Source of the DNA: Crystallibacter degradans
Lineage (GTDB): Bacteria; Actinomycetota; Actinomycetes; Actinomycetales; Micrococcaceae
Assembly: GCF_012952295.1 (NCBI RefSeq)
Contig: NZ_JABBCH010000003.1
Coordinates: forward strand, 334,130 to 398,129
DNA: 64,000 nucleotides
Reading direction: 5' to 3'
This document shows positions 1 to 8,576 of the stretch, piece by piece. Position 1 is the stretch's first letter, and every line of letters begins with the position of its first letter. The translations under genes and the position numbers were made by a program. The notes beneath the pieces are model-generated. The model saw only the letters and a list, made by a program, of their open reading frames with translations. It searched no databases and was not told the DNA's origin.

Positions 1-1
1 A

Positions 2-436
2 ATGGCGCTGTTCGATCCCAGCCCGCGCAGCACCTCGGCCACCGCAGTCTCCGAGACCCGCCTGGCCGGCCTGAAGAACGAAAACCTCCGCGGCCTGCTC
101 GAAACCCGTCCCGAGGTCTCCGCCCAGCTGCTGCAGGCACTGGCCCGCCGCCTGCGCCGCACCAATGACTCGCTGGCAGACTTGGTCTTCTCGGACGTTC
201 CCGGCCGCGTGGCCAAGGCCCTGCTGGACCTCGCCGACCGCTTCGGACGTCCGGCCACGGACGGCGTCCTGGTGGCCCACGAGCTGACCCAGGAAGAGCT
301 GGCCCAGTTGGTCGGCGCTTCGCGTGAAACCGTCAACAAGGCCCTGGCCGAGTTCGTCCAGCGCGGCTGGCTGCGCCTGGAAGCGCGCGCGGTGGTCATT
401 CTCGACATCCAGCGGCTGCGCCAGCGCTCCCGCTAA
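2..436 (+). CDS. crp: Crp/Fnr family regulator (GlxR-like), C-terminal part; 5' end outside window
   Basis: The 144 visible residues are the end of a Crp/Fnr cAMP-responsive regulator. The first ~15 residues (LFDPSPR) match the end of the cyclic-nucleotide-binding beta roll. Then come the long dimerisation helix (SAQLLQALARRLRRTND) and a winged helix-turn-helix with the recognition helix in ELAQLVGASRETVNKALAEF. The C-terminus LRQRSR is typical of actinobacterial GlxR/Crp proteins, which are global regulators of carbon metabolism. Family proteins are about 225 residues, so roughly 80 N-terminal residues, including most of the cAMP pocket, lie upstream of base 1. The in-frame ATG at position 2 is internal, not a start. 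Two hairpins follow the stop codon. Confidence 0.93.
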   Translation: MALFDPSPRSTSATAVSETRLAGLKNENLRGLLETRPEVSAQLLQALARRLRRTNDSLADLVFSDVPGRVAKALLDLADRFGRPATDGVLVAHELTQEELAQLVGASRETVNKALAEFVQRGWLRLEARAVVILDIQRLRQRSR

Positions 437-456
437 GTCCTTTCATCCCGCTTCGA

Positions 457-500
457 TTTGGGTTTCTGCTTACGGGGCGATCCGTCGGCAGAAACCCAAA
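457..500. terminator. Inverted repeat downstream of crp
   Basis: Perfect 13-bp arms TTTGGGTTTCTGC (457-469) and GCAGAAACCCAAA (488-500) around an 18-nt loop that can pair further inside (ACGG/CCGT). It starts 21 bp after the crp stop. It could be the crp terminator or a structured 3' end; the AT-rich flanks fit intrinsic termination in either direction. Confidence 0.55.
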
Positions 501-540
501 ACGCAGCAGGAGCGGATAAATAGCAAAACGGATTAATAAC

Positions 541-578
541 GACGGCGACGGTCACCTTGGAAGGTGACCGTCGCCGTC
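541..578. terminator. Bidirectional terminator between crp and the nudix gene
   Basis: Perfect 18-bp arms, GACGGCGACGGTCACCTT (541-558) and its complement (561-578), separated by only two bases. It lies between two convergent genes and is the strongest stem in this gap, so it probably terminates both. Confidence 0.75.
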
Positions 579-598
579 GGTATTTGTACCGCGGGAAA

Positions 599-1534
599 TT
601 ACCGTCCGCGCTGGAGCGAACCGCCTTCGGGGGCGGTGAGGGTTTCGACTTCGAGCATCGGCTCACCCTCCACCAAAACCAGTTCCGGATGGTAGACGCG
701 CAGCGGCCGCTTATGGGACAGGTAGGCAATGCACCCGCGCGCGGAAGCAATCTTTTCGAGAATTGTTTCCACCGCAGGTGAGGAGACCTCGCTGAGGTTC
801 AGCCCGCGGGTGTCATCCTGGTCGGCCAAATCCCCGAGTGCGGAGGTACTCCGCTCGGCGATCACTTTGCCTGCGCCGACCCAGGACGCCCAGACACCCT
901 TGCCGCTGAGCAGACTGGGCTGCTGGCTGACCGGCTGCGCCGCGGCGAAGTACCTCGTGTCGAACCGGCGGTGGGCGAAGTCCGGGCTGAGCCACCGCGA
1001 GAGCGGCTTCAACAGGTCCGTGCGCAGCCCCAGTCCCCAGCGGTCCAGCAGCTGGGGAAAGCTCTTTTCCTGCTCCGCGACCGCCATACGGGCGCGCATC
1101 CATTCCTCGCTGTCGCCGCCCTCGACCAGGGATGACTCGTCCTGCCCGGCCAGCAGGATACCGGTCTCTTCGAACAGTTCCCTGATGGCGGCAACCACGA
1201 AGGCCCGGGCTTGCTGATGATCTTCCAGACCCATCATTTGCGCCCATTTGGCCGCCGACGGCCCGTACCAGGGCACGGGCTCGAGGTCCGCCTCGTCATC
1301 GATGGTGCCCCCGGGGAACGCGATGGCGCCCAGCGGCGAACTGCCGGAGCGGTACCCAAGGTAAGTCTGGGTACCCTCCGGGCTGTCGCGGATGAGGACC
1401 ACGGACGACGCGTACCGCGGTTTGCGCGGCGTGCGCTCGCCATGGTCAAACCAGCTGCGTGCAGCCTCCAGTTGATCCGGCGGCAGCCGGAACAGCCGCT
1501 TGGTCTGCCGGAGCGGACTAGCTGAACTCGGCAA
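599..1534 (-). CDS. NUDIX hydrolase (NUDT19-like, split Nudix box)
   Basis: A 311-residue Nudix-fold pyrophosphohydrolase. The Nudix box is interrupted: GGTIDDEADLEP is followed by about 35 extra residues before the helix REL-FEETG that carries the metal-binding glutamates. That split arrangement is typical of the NUDT19/RP2p-like branch, which acts on CoA- or nucleotide-type diphosphates; the substrate here is unknown. The start is TTG at 1534, supported by GAGGTGG about 7 nt upstream on the minus strand. The first 17 bp overlap the 3' end of ridA, so translation is probably coupled. It is the last gene of the DUF4177-ridA-nudix operon and ends before a strong bidirectional hairpin. Confidence 0.85.
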   Translation of the reverse strand: MPSSASPLRQTKRLFRLPPDQLEAARSWFDHGERTPRKPRYASSVVLIRDSPEGTQTYLGYRSGSSPLGAIAFPGGTIDDEADLEPVPWYGPSAAKWAQMMGLEDHQQARAFVVAAIRELFEETGILLAGQDESSLVEGGDSEEWMRARMAVAEQEKSFPQLLDRWGLGLRTDLLKPLSRWLSPDFAHRRFDTRYFAAAQPVSQQPSLLSGKGVWASWVGAGKVIAERSTSALGDLADQDDTRGLNLSEVSSPAVETILEKIASARGCIAYLSHKRPLRVYHPELVLVEGEPMLEVETLTAPEGGSLQRGR

Positions 1535-2012
1535 TCAGTTCCACCTCAACCGGAGAGTCGAGCGGCAGAACGGCAACGCCGACGGCGGAACGGGCATGTG
1601 CACCTGCTTCGCCGAAAACCTTGCCGAGCAGCTCGGAAGCGCCGTTGATAACACCGGGCTGGCCTGTGAAGTCCGTCTCCGAGGCCACGAACCCGACTAC
1701 TTTGACGATCCGTGTGACACGGTCCAGGTCCCCGATGACGCTCTTGACGGCGGCCAGTGCGTTGACGGCGCACGTGGCAGCGAGCTCTTTCGCCTGTTCA
1801 GCCGAGACGGAACTTGAGACGTTGCCCACTTTTCCCTTGGCTGCCAATTCACCGTTAACCATCGGCAGCTGGCCGGAGGTGTAGACATAGTCGCCGGACA
1901 CGACGGCGGGCACGTAGGCGGCCACGGGAGCGACCACCTCGGGCAGGGTCAGGCCAAGTTCAGCCAGGCGCTCTTCTACAGCGGAAATGCGGGACTGCTG
2001 CGGCTGCGTCAT
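1518..2012 (-). CDS. ridA: RidA family protein (YjgF/YER057c/UK114)
   Basis: 164 residues, a little longer than classical 125-130-residue RidA because of a 35-residue N-terminal segment, as in the YjgH-like subgroup. RidA proteins deaminate reactive enamine/imine intermediates released by PLP enzymes. The motif ARSAVGVAVLPLDSPVEVE near the C-terminus contains the arginine corresponding to the catalytic Arg of E. coli RidA. The core SGQLPMVNGEL strand is also present. It starts one base after the stop of the upstream DUF4177 gene and overlaps the nudix start, so the three genes form a tight operon. A related ridA lies near crp and ponA2 in mycobacteria. Confidence 0.9.
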   Translation of the reverse strand: MTQPQQSRISAVEERLAELGLTLPEVVAPVAAYVPAVVSGDYVYTSGQLPMVNGELAAKGKVGNVSSSVSAEQAKELAATCAVNALAAVKSVIGDLDRVTRIVKVVGFVASETDFTGQPGVINGASELLGKVFGEAGAHARSAVGVAVLPLDSPVEVELIAEFS

Positions 2013-2013
2013 G

Positions 2014-2169
2014 TTACTGCTTCTCTCTCTTCAGGTAGGCAACGAGGTTGGTCGAATCGGGCCCAGGCACTACCTGCACGAGCTCCCAGCCGTCCTCTCC
2101 CCATTGGTCCAGAATCTGCTTCGTGGCGTGAATAATAAGCGGAACTGTGGCGTATTCCCATTTGGTCAT
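2014..2169 (-). CDS. Small DUF4177-like protein
   Basis: A 51-residue gene, MTKWEYATVPLIIHATKQIL then DQWGEDGWELVQVVPG and NLVAYLKREKQ. The WEY...GW-ELV pattern is that of the DUF4177 family, whose function is unknown. The TAA stop (2016-2014) is one base from the ridA ATG, so the two are co-translated. The ATG at 2169 lies 6 nt after a TACGGT -10 box on the minus strand, so the operon transcript is probably leaderless. It is easily missed because of its size. Confidence 0.85.
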   Translation of the reverse strand: MTKWEYATVPLIIHATKQILDQWGEDGWELVQVVPGPDSTNLVAYLKREKQ

Positions 2170-2175
2170 AAGTCA

Positions 2176-2181
2176 ACCGTA
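2176..2181 (-). promoter_or_regulatory. -10 box (TACGGT), leaderless start of DUF4177-ridA-nudix
   Basis: TACGGT read on the minus strand, followed by 6 nt and the ATG at 2169. The divergent -10 box of the PBP gene starts only 12 bp away, so the two promoters must compete or be co-regulated. Confidence 0.5.
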
Positions 2182-2192
2182 ACGCGTGCTTG

Positions 2193-2198
2193 TAAACT
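2193..2198 (+). promoter_or_regulatory. -10 box (TAAACT), leaderless start of the PBP gene
   Basis: TAAACT followed by 7 nt and the ATG at 2206. This spacing puts the transcription start at or next to the start codon. Confidence 0.55.
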
Positions 2199-2205
2199 AG
2201 AGCCC

Positions 2206-4473
2206 ATGCCGGCTCGTAAATCCCCTTTTTTTGACACTGCTACCACGCTGGGCAAAATCATGGCGTTCCTAGGTATCAGTGCGCTCTGCGGCGTGCTCGC
2301 TGCCGGATTGCTGGTGCCCGCAGCGGCCGTAGCCGGTGTGGGGGCGACCTCGTCCATCGACTATTTCGACCAGCTGCCGGATGAGCTGCAGACCAGCCCG
2401 CTCTCCCAGCCCTCCAAGATCTACTCGGCGGACGGCAAGCTGATTGCCACCTTCTACGCCGAGAACCGCGTCCCCGTGACGCTGGACAAGGTCTCCGAAC
2501 ACATGCAGAACGCCATCATCTCCATTGAAGATGTGCGCTACTACGAGCATGGCGGCGTGGATCCGCAGGGCATCATGCGTGCGGCTATGAGCAACATCGC
2601 AGGAGGCGACCTGCAGGGTGCGTCCACCCTGACCATGCAGTACGTGAACAACGTGCTCATCGACGCCGGTGCTTCCGCCGGCAAGAGCGCCGACGAACTG
2701 ACGATCAGCGGCACCAAGTCGATCGGCGACAAGCTGCGCGAAGCCAAGCTCGCCATCGCTGTCGAAAAGGAATACTCCAAGGAAGAGATCCTGCAGGGCT
2801 ACCTGAACATCGTGCTCTTCAGCGGCCAGACCTACGGCATTGAGGCCGCGGCGCAGACCTTCTTCGGGGTGCCGGCAGCCAAGCTGAACATCGCGCAGTC
2901 CGCCATGCTGGCCGGCATGGTGCAGTCCCCCAACTACTTCAATCCTGTGTCCAATCCGGAAGCGACCGTTGAACGCCGCAACACGGTTCTCGCCGCGATG
3001 CTGAGCAACCAGAAAATCACGCAGGAAGAGTATGACAAGGCGGTGGCCTCGGACCTCGGCATCGACCTGCAGCCGGTTCGTTCCGGCTGTGTTGCCGCGA
3101 ACTTCGCGGACTACTTCTGCAGCTATGTGCAGCACGTCATCATGCAGTCAGACGCCTTCGGTGCCGACGCCACGGAGCGCTCCAAGCTGCTGGCACGCGG
3201 TGGCCTGAACATCCAGACCACCCTGGATTCCCGCCTGCAGAAGTCCGCGCAGGAAAACGTTGAAGAGCAGGTTCCCATGGGCGACGAGTCCGGAGCGGGT
3301 TCGGCCATGGTGAGCGTGGAGCCCGGTACCGGCAAGATCCTGTCGATGGCCCAGAACACCAATTACAGTCCGGAACAGGACGCCAAGAACACAGAGCTGA
3401 ACTTCAACGTGGATGCCGACATGGGCGGCACTGCCTACGGGTTCCAGCCCGGCTCGACCATCAAGCCGTTCACCACGGTGGCATGGCTGGAGTCCGGCCG
3501 GAAGCTGAACGATCGGATCGACGCCAGCCGCACCAAGTATCCGGCCGGCTACGACTGGAAAGCCAGCTGCCTGCCCGCCGGCGCCTGGTTCGGCGAGTGG
3601 GACTTCAAGAACGCAATCTCCGGCTGGGAGCGGACCATGACAGTCAGCGAAGGCCTGACCAAGTCGATCAACTCCGCCACCGCCGCGCAGGCCGCCATCC
3701 TGGACCTCTGCGATATCCGCGATGCCGCCACCCGGATGGGCGTGCACCGCGCCGTCGACGGCGAGCCGTTCGAGGTCAACAACCCCTCCTTCGTGATCGG
3801 CGGACAGGAAGTCGCGCCGATCACCATGGCAGCTTCCTTCGCCACGTTCGCCAGCGGCGGTATCTACTGCAAGCCCATAGCGCTGACGTCAGTCAAGGAT
3901 GCGCAGGGCAAAGAATACGAAGTGCCCAAGGAATCCTGCGAGCGGGCCATCTCCAAAGATGTTGCCAACGCCGTGACCATCCCGCTGGAGAACCTCGTGT
4001 CGGACAGCCCGGGATACATGCGGCCCATGGGCTTCCCGGCCGCTGCCAAGACCGGCACCACGGACGTGTCCGAGCAGACCTGGACGGTCGGCTACACCAC
4101 CGGCCTGGCTACGGCATCCTGGGTGGGCAACTGGACCTCGTACGATTCGCTCAACAACATTCCCATCAACGGCGTTACCCGCGACTACGTGGACGGCGCC
4201 ACCATCGCCGGCGCCCAGTGGACTGAATACATGATGGACGTTGCACCGCTCTACGAGACGGCTGCGTTCGACAATCCGCCGAACAGCATCGTGAACCCGG
4301 CGCAGTCCCAGCCCCGGCAGTCCCAGAACAACGGGGGCAGTTCGGACAACGGTGGAGGATCAAACAACGACGGCGGCTCCGACGACCGCGGCAACGGCAA
4401 CAACGGCCGTGGCAACGGTGGAAATGGAAACGGAAACGGCAACGGTAACGGCGGCGGAAATGATGACGACTAA
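2206..4473 (+). CDS. Bifunctional penicillin-binding protein (class A, PonA-type)
   Basis: A 755-residue membrane-anchored peptidoglycan synthase. A short cytoplasmic tail and one membrane segment (about residues 18-45) precede a GT51 transglycosylase domain with the catalytic glutamate in SIEDVRYYEHGGVDPQG and the acceptor motif GASTLTMQY. The transpeptidase domain has SxxK in PGSTIKPF (Ser near 417), SxN in KSINSA and KTGTT near 615. The tail beyond about residue 700 is low-complexity Asn/Gly/Asp and probably runs into the wall. An upstream in-frame extension to 1987 would cover the divergent gene and the promoter, so ATG 2206 is the better start. The metallophosphoesterase follows by 2 bp. 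M. tuberculosis ponA2-Rv3683 has the same pairing. Confidence 0.94.
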   Translation: MPARKSPFFDTATTLGKIMAFLGISALCGVLAAGLLVPAAAVAGVGATSSIDYFDQLPDELQTSPLSQPSKIYSADGKLIATFYAENRVPVTLDKVSEHMQNAIISIEDVRYYEHGGVDPQGIMRAAMSNIAGGDLQGASTLTMQYVNNVLIDAGASAGKSADELTISGTKSIGDKLREAKLAIAVEKEYSKEEILQGYLNIVLFSGQTYGIEAAAQTFFGVPAAKLNIAQSAMLAGMVQSPNYFNPVSNPEATVERRNTVLAAMLSNQKITQEEYDKAVASDLGIDLQPVRSGCVAANFADYFCSYVQHVIMQSDAFGADATERSKLLARGGLNIQTTLDSRLQKSAQENVEEQVPMGDESGAGSAMVSVEPGTGKILSMAQNTNYSPEQDAKNTELNFNVDADMGGTAYGFQPGSTIKPFTTVAWLESGRKLNDRIDASRTKYPAGYDWKASCLPAGAWFGEWDFKNAISGWERTMTVSEGLTKSINSATAAQAAILDLCDIRDAATRMGVHRAVDGEPFEVNNPSFVIGGQEVAPITMAASFATFASGGIYCKPIALTSVKDAQGKEYEVPKESCERAISKDVANAVTIPLENLVSDSPGYMRPMGFPAAAKTGTTDVSEQTWTVGYTTGLATASWVGNWTSYDSLNNIPINGVTRDYVDGATIAGAQWTEYMMDVAPLYETAAFDNPPNSIVNPAQSQPRQSQNNGGSSDNGGGSNNDGGSDDRGNGNNGRGNGGNGNGNGNGNGGGNDDD

Positions 4474-4475
4474 CC

Positions 4476-5420
4476 ATGGACGTTGAGCACCTGCGCAAGC
4501 AGCTTCGCACGGCCGGCCGTGTGGCACTTGGTGTCACGGCGGCCGGCAGCGCCGCCTTTGCCTACGGCAGCCTGATTGAGCGCAACCTCTTCGGCGTCCG
4601 TGAGGAAACCCTTGCCATCCTGCCGCCCGGACGCCGTCCGCTGAGGATCCTGCATCTTTCGGACATCCACATGACCCCCGGCCAGAAGCGCAAGCAGCAG
4701 TGGCTGCGTTCCCTGGCAGGCTTGGAGCCGGACCTGGTGGTCAATACCGGGGACAACCTCAGCCACCGCCAGGCCGTGGAACCGCTGCTCGAAGCCCTCG
4801 CTCCCCTGCGCGAGTTCCCCGGCGTCTTTGTACCGGGCTCCAACGATTACTACGCGCCGGTACTGAAGAATCCTTTCGGCTACTTCACCGGCCCGTCCGA
4901 CCAGCCCAACGACTACGCGGACCGGGAGCTGCCCTGGCGCCACATGCACGCCACCTTCAGCACCTCGGGCTGGATGGATCTGACCAACCGTCACCAATCC
5001 ATGGTGCTCCACGGGCTGCGTCTGGACTTTACCGGCGTCGATGACCCGCATCTGGAGCGCGACCGGTACACGGGCTATCCGCACGGTTCTTCGACCTCCG
5101 AGGCAGCGGACCATGTGCGCATCGCCGTAGCACACGCCCCTTACCAACGCGTGCTGGACTACTTCACCGCCGATGACCCGGACCTCATCCTGGCCGGACA
5201 CACCCACGGCGGCCAGGTCTGCATCCCGGGCTACGGCGCATTAGTGACCAACTGCGACCTGCCCACGTGGCGGGCCAAGGGCCTGACGTACTGGGAGCAC
5301 GCGGGCCGCAGCGTGCCGTTGAACGTCTCCGCCGGGCTGGGCACGTCCCGGAAGGCCCCGGTGCGCTTTGCCTGCCGCCCCGAGGCGGTTCTGCTGACCC
5401 TCACGCCCCGCTCCCCCTGA
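4476..5420 (+). CDS. Metallophosphoesterase (YkuE/Rv3683-like)
   Basis: 314 residues with an N-terminal hydrophobic segment (about 15-30) that may tether it to the membrane. The calcineurin-like fold is marked by DxH in LHLSDIHM, GDN in VVNTGDN, GSND where other families have GNHD, a later metal-binding histidine in VAHAP, and GHTHGGQ. The GSND variant is characteristic of this subfamily. The enzyme hydrolyses a phosphoester with two metal ions; the natural substrate is not known. It starts 2 bp after the PBP stop without its own strong ribosome-binding site, so it is probably translated with the PBP and linked to envelope metabolism. Confidence 0.9.
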   Translation: MDVEHLRKQLRTAGRVALGVTAAGSAAFAYGSLIERNLFGVREETLAILPPGRRPLRILHLSDIHMTPGQKRKQQWLRSLAGLEPDLVVNTGDNLSHRQAVEPLLEALAPLREFPGVFVPGSNDYYAPVLKNPFGYFTGPSDQPNDYADRELPWRHMHATFSTSGWMDLTNRHQSMVLHGLRLDFTGVDDPHLERDRYTGYPHGSSTSEAADHVRIAVAHAPYQRVLDYFTADDPDLILAGHTHGGQVCIPGYGALVTNCDLPTWRAKGLTYWEHAGRSVPLNVSAGLGTSRKAPVRFACRPEAVLLTLTPRSP

Positions 5421-5570
5421 CGATTCCGGGGTCGGTTCAGGCGCGGCGGGACGACATCAGGCCGTGTGTCCAGCGTCACCTGGTCCCCGATTTCAGCTTT
5501 CCGCCCTTTCTCCGCTATTCTTGAACAGTTGCTTTTGCTGCTGTGGACAACGACGGCGGAGCAATGGTTT

Positions 5571-5645
<75 letters not shown>

Positions 5646-5657
5646 GAAACCAGCAGG

Positions 5658-5702
5658 AAAGGCCTCCGGCCGGCAGCAATGCCAGGCCGGGGGCCTTTCT
5701 TC
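5658..5702 (+). terminator. Rho-independent terminator of tRNA-Pro
   Basis: AAAGGCC-CCGGCC-GGCA pairs with TGCC-GGCCGG-GGCCTTT around a GCAA tetraloop, followed by TTTCTTCTT. It begins 13 bp after the tRNA. Confidence 0.85.
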
Positions 5703-5746
5703 TTGCCAGCTTGATCTTTCAGCCAAATACACAAAGTATTGGTTGC

Positions 5747-6904
5747 ATGGGTGCAACTGAGCGCAAGGCAATCATCATCGGAGCCGGAATCGGCGGGCTG
5801 TCTACGGCCTTGGCCTTGCAGAACACGGGCTGGAAGGTCCACGTACTGGAACGCTCCGGCACCTTGTCACCTTCCGGCACCGGCCTGTCCCTCTGGCCCA
5901 ACGCCCTGGCCGCGCTGGAACGGCTTGGCGTGCTGGACGAGGTGCTGGCGGCTGCAGTTCCCGTCCGCGGCGACGTGCTGGACATGGACGGCAACCCGAT
6001 CATGCTGCTGGAGCAGCTGGACGTCCGGCGCCGTTACGGCCTGCCCATCCAGATGATCCACCGCGCGGACCTCACGGCCATCCTGGCCAAGCCGCTGGCG
6101 GTCAACACCGTGCACCTGGGCCTCAACGCCGTCGGCTTCCAACCCGGCTTTCCCAGAAGTACCGTCGAACTCGACAACGGCGGCCGGCAGAGCGCTGAAC
6201 TCGTGGTCGGTGCGGAGGGGCTCTACTCGGTGGTCCGCCCCGCCCTGATCGGCCGGGACAAACCGCGCAGCTCTGGCACCACAGCCTTCCGCGGCGTGTG
6301 CGACGCGGCCGGGCTGGACCTCGACTCCGTCCCGTGGGGCGAAATGTGGGGAGACGGCGGCGTCTTCGGCGCCACTCCCCTCTCCGGAAACCGCATCTAC
6401 TGGTACGCCACGGCGCCCAAAGAAGAGCTGGCAGGCGCCGGCCAGGACGGGTGGAAGATGACAGCGATCGAGAACTTCGCCCACTGGCACCCGGGTATCG
6501 AATCCGTCCTCGTCAAGACCGAGGAAAGCGCCATCATCGCGCACGAGCTCTTCGACCGGAAACCCGAGCCGGTCTGGTCCGGGCGTTCGGCCACGCTGGT
6601 CGGCGACGCGGCCCATCCCATGCTCCCCTTCCTGGGACAGGGCGCCTGCCAGGCGCTGGAAGACGCCGTCGCGCTGGCAGACGCGCTGGCGGGTAAGGAT
6701 TCGATTGCAGACGGATTGGTGGAATACGAATCGATCCGCGCGCCGCGGGCCAACGAAATAGTGGAACGCTCACGGACCATGTCGCGCCTGGCCCAGCTGG
6801 ACTCCGCGCCGCTGCGCAAGGCGCGCAATACCACCATGCGGCTGCTGCCCAAAGCCCTCAGACTCCGCCGTCTGGACGCCGTGGTGGGCTACGAGGGGCA
6901 TTGA
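5747..6904 (+). CDS. FAD-dependent monooxygenase (PHBH/UbiH fold)
   Basis: 385 residues. The N-terminal dinucleotide fold (IIIGAGIGGLSTALAL), a DG-type motif (VVGAEGLYSVVR) and the GD motif VGDAAHPMLPFLGQGACQALEDA are those of class A flavoprotein hydroxylases, which use NAD(P)H and O2 to hydroxylate aromatic or polyene substrates. The substrate cannot be told from sequence. The ATG at 5747 is preferred over an upstream in-frame TTG at 5711, which would overlap the region right after the tRNA terminator. It stands alone between the tRNA and a membrane protein. Confidence 0.88.
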   Translation: MGATERKAIIIGAGIGGLSTALALQNTGWKVHVLERSGTLSPSGTGLSLWPNALAALERLGVLDEVLAAAVPVRGDVLDMDGNPIMLLEQLDVRRRYGLPIQMIHRADLTAILAKPLAVNTVHLGLNAVGFQPGFPRSTVELDNGGRQSAELVVGAEGLYSVVRPALIGRDKPRSSGTTAFRGVCDAAGLDLDSVPWGEMWGDGGVFGATPLSGNRIYWYATAPKEELAGAGQDGWKMTAIENFAHWHPGIESVLVKTEESAIIAHELFDRKPEPVWSGRSATLVGDAAHPMLPFLGQGACQALEDAVALADALAGKDSIADGLVEYESIRAPRANEIVERSRTMSRLAQLDSAPLRKARNTTMRLLPKALRLRRLDAVVGYEGH

Positions 6905-6964
6905 CTTACGTGCCGGTCCGTACTGCAATGGCTTAAAGGGCTGTGCAGTTAGGAGGTCCCGGCC

Positions 6965-7642
6965 ATGAACCTCACGGACTACGGTCAGCTGCTGCTCGCC
7001 GGTTTTGGCGTCGTCGCCATTATCGCTGCGACCACATGGGCTGCCGGGCGGGGAATCGACCGTCCGGATGACCTGGACAATACCTTCTGGTACGGCTTTG
7101 CGGGCCTGTCCTGCGCCCTGACGCTCGTCTTCCTGGCCTCGGCCCTCAGCGCCACCGCGGCGTCGGTCCTGATGGCGCTGCTGCTGCTTACGCTGGTTCC
7201 GGCAGGCCTGCACCTGCGCCGCCGGTGGCTGAGGGGCAGCCAGTCCGCGGATACGAATGCCGCAGCACCGTTGTCCGCGCAGCACGATGCGCTGATCAAG
7301 CGGTGGCTGCAGTACGAGCTGGATCCAGCCGCCGCTGCCGCTGCCCCGGCCCTGAGCGATGCGGCCAACCCTGCAACTGCGGCCATGCTGCGCGGAATGC
7401 GGCGCGCCGAACTGCTGCGGCCTGACAGAGGGCAGCACGGAAAGGGCGGATTCAGCCGTGGCAGCGAGGAGCTGGCGGCCTATGCCGGGGCCGTCACCGA
7501 ATTCGGGCGGCTGCTCGCCGCCGCCGAACGGGAGGCCGGGCTACCGGCTCACGAGGCGGCACACTTCATTGCCCGCCCCGTCGGCGAACCCGGCCCTACC
7601 GGCCGTGTTATGCCTGCAGTCAGGAGAACTGCCGGCCAGTGA
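6965..7642 (+). CDS. Conserved membrane protein, unknown function
   Basis: 225 residues. Two or three hydrophobic helices lie in the first 85 residues (LLLAGFGVVAIIAATTW, YGFAGLSCALTLVFLASAL, SVLMALLLLTLVPAG). A basic linker and an Ala-rich cytoplasmic region follow, with two helical segments (ALIKRWLQYELD and AYAGAVTEFGRLLAAAEREAG). I do not recognise a family. AGGAGGT about 8 nt before ATG 6965 is an unusually strong ribosome-binding site. The last 23 bp overlap the end of convergent purC. Confidence 0.75.
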   Translation: MNLTDYGQLLLAGFGVVAIIAATTWAAGRGIDRPDDLDNTFWYGFAGLSCALTLVFLASALSATAASVLMALLLLTLVPAGLHLRRRWLRGSQSADTNAAAPLSAQHDALIKRWLQYELDPAAAAAAPALSDAANPATAAMLRGMRRAELLRPDRGQHGKGGFSRGSEELAAYAGAVTEFGRLLAAAEREAGLPAHEAAHFIARPVGEPGPTGRVMPAVRRTAGQ

Positions 7643-8576
7643 GCCGCTCGTACGCCTCCACATAGCGGGCCCTGGTCTTCTCCACGATTTCCTCCGGCAG
7701 GGCAGGCGGCGGCGTATCCGATGACTTGTCCCAGCCGGATTCGTCCGAGGTGAGCCAGTCCCGGACAAACTGCTTGTCGAAGGACGGCTGGGCCTGGCCC
7801 GGCGCATAAGTGGCCGCGTCCCAGAAGCGGGAAGAATCCGGCGTCAGGACCTCGTCGCCCAGAGTGATTTCCCCAGTTTCCGGATCCATCCCGAACTCCA
7901 CCTTGGTATCGGCCAGGATGATGCCCCGTTCACGGGCGATCTCCTCGGCCCGGCGGTAGATCTCCAGTGTTTTCTTGCTCAGCTGGGCGGCGATATCGTC
8001 GCCCACCATGGACACCACGGCGTCGTACGTAATGTTCTCATCGTGTTGGCCCACTTCGGCTTTAGCCGAGGGGGTGAAGATAGCCGGCTCCAGGCGGGAA
8101 CCGTCTACCAGTCCCTCGGGCAGCGGGATGGCGCACACTGTGCGGGACTCGCGGTACTCGGCCAAGCCGGAGCCGGTGAGGTAGCCGCGGGCGATGCATT
8201 CCACCGGGAACATGTCCAGCTTCTTGCAGACCATCGCGCGGCCGGCAACGGCCTCGGGGACATCGGTGGACACCACGTGGTTGGCCACACCCTGAAGCTG
8301 CTCGAACCACCACAGGCTCAGCTGGGTCAGGACCCGTCCCTTGTCAGGAATCGGCGTGCTCAGCACATGGTCGTACGCGCTGATCCGGTCGCTGGCCACT
8401 ACCAGCACGGTCTGCGCATCATCCATCGGATCCGGCAGCCGGTGCCGCGCCGCAGACTTATTGTTGGACTGTGCGGAGGTCTCGGCCGGCTGCGCGGGAA
8501 TATAAAGGTCGCGTACCTTGCCGGAGTACACGTGCGTCCAGCCGGGCAGCTCCAGGTGTTCGGGGTTGAAGTTCAT
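7620..8576 (-). CDS. purC: Phosphoribosylaminoimidazole-succinocarboxamide synthase (SAICAR synthetase)
   Basis: 318 residues. It joins CAIR and aspartate using ATP in de novo purine synthesis. The YSGKVRDLY signature lies near residue 17, SDRISAYD follows, then DTKVEFG and the C-terminal RDWL region. Length matches the long (about 300-residue) form seen in actinobacteria and yeast rather than the 240-residue E. coli form. The ATG overlaps the purD stop in an ATGA arrangement, so purD-purC are translationally coupled. Its 3' end overlaps a convergent membrane-protein gene. Confidence 0.96.
   Translation of the reverse strand: MNFNPEHLELPGWTHVYSGKVRDLYIPAQPAETSAQSNNKSAARHRLPDPMDDAQTVLVVASDRISAYDHVLSTPIPDKGRVLTQLSLWWFEQLQGVANHVVSTDVPEAVAGRAMVCKKLDMFPVECIARGYLTGSGLAEYRESRTVCAIPLPEGLVDGSRLEPAIFTPSAKAEVGQHDENITYDAVVSMVGDDIAAQLSKKTLEIYRRAEEIARERGIILADTKVEFGMDPETGEITLGDEVLTPDSSRFWDAATYAPGQAQPSFDKQFVRDWLTSDESGWDKSSDTPPPALPEEIVEKTRARYVEAYERLTGRQFS

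Noticed and set aside
1987..2205. 73-codon N-terminal extension of the PBP
   Set aside because: It would overlap the divergent DUF4177 gene and include its own -10 box; no hydrophobic or family similarity.
4300..4473. Asn/Gly tail of the PBP as a tandem-repeat element
   Set aside because: It is a low-complexity protein tail in frame, with irregular codons, not a DNA repeat array.
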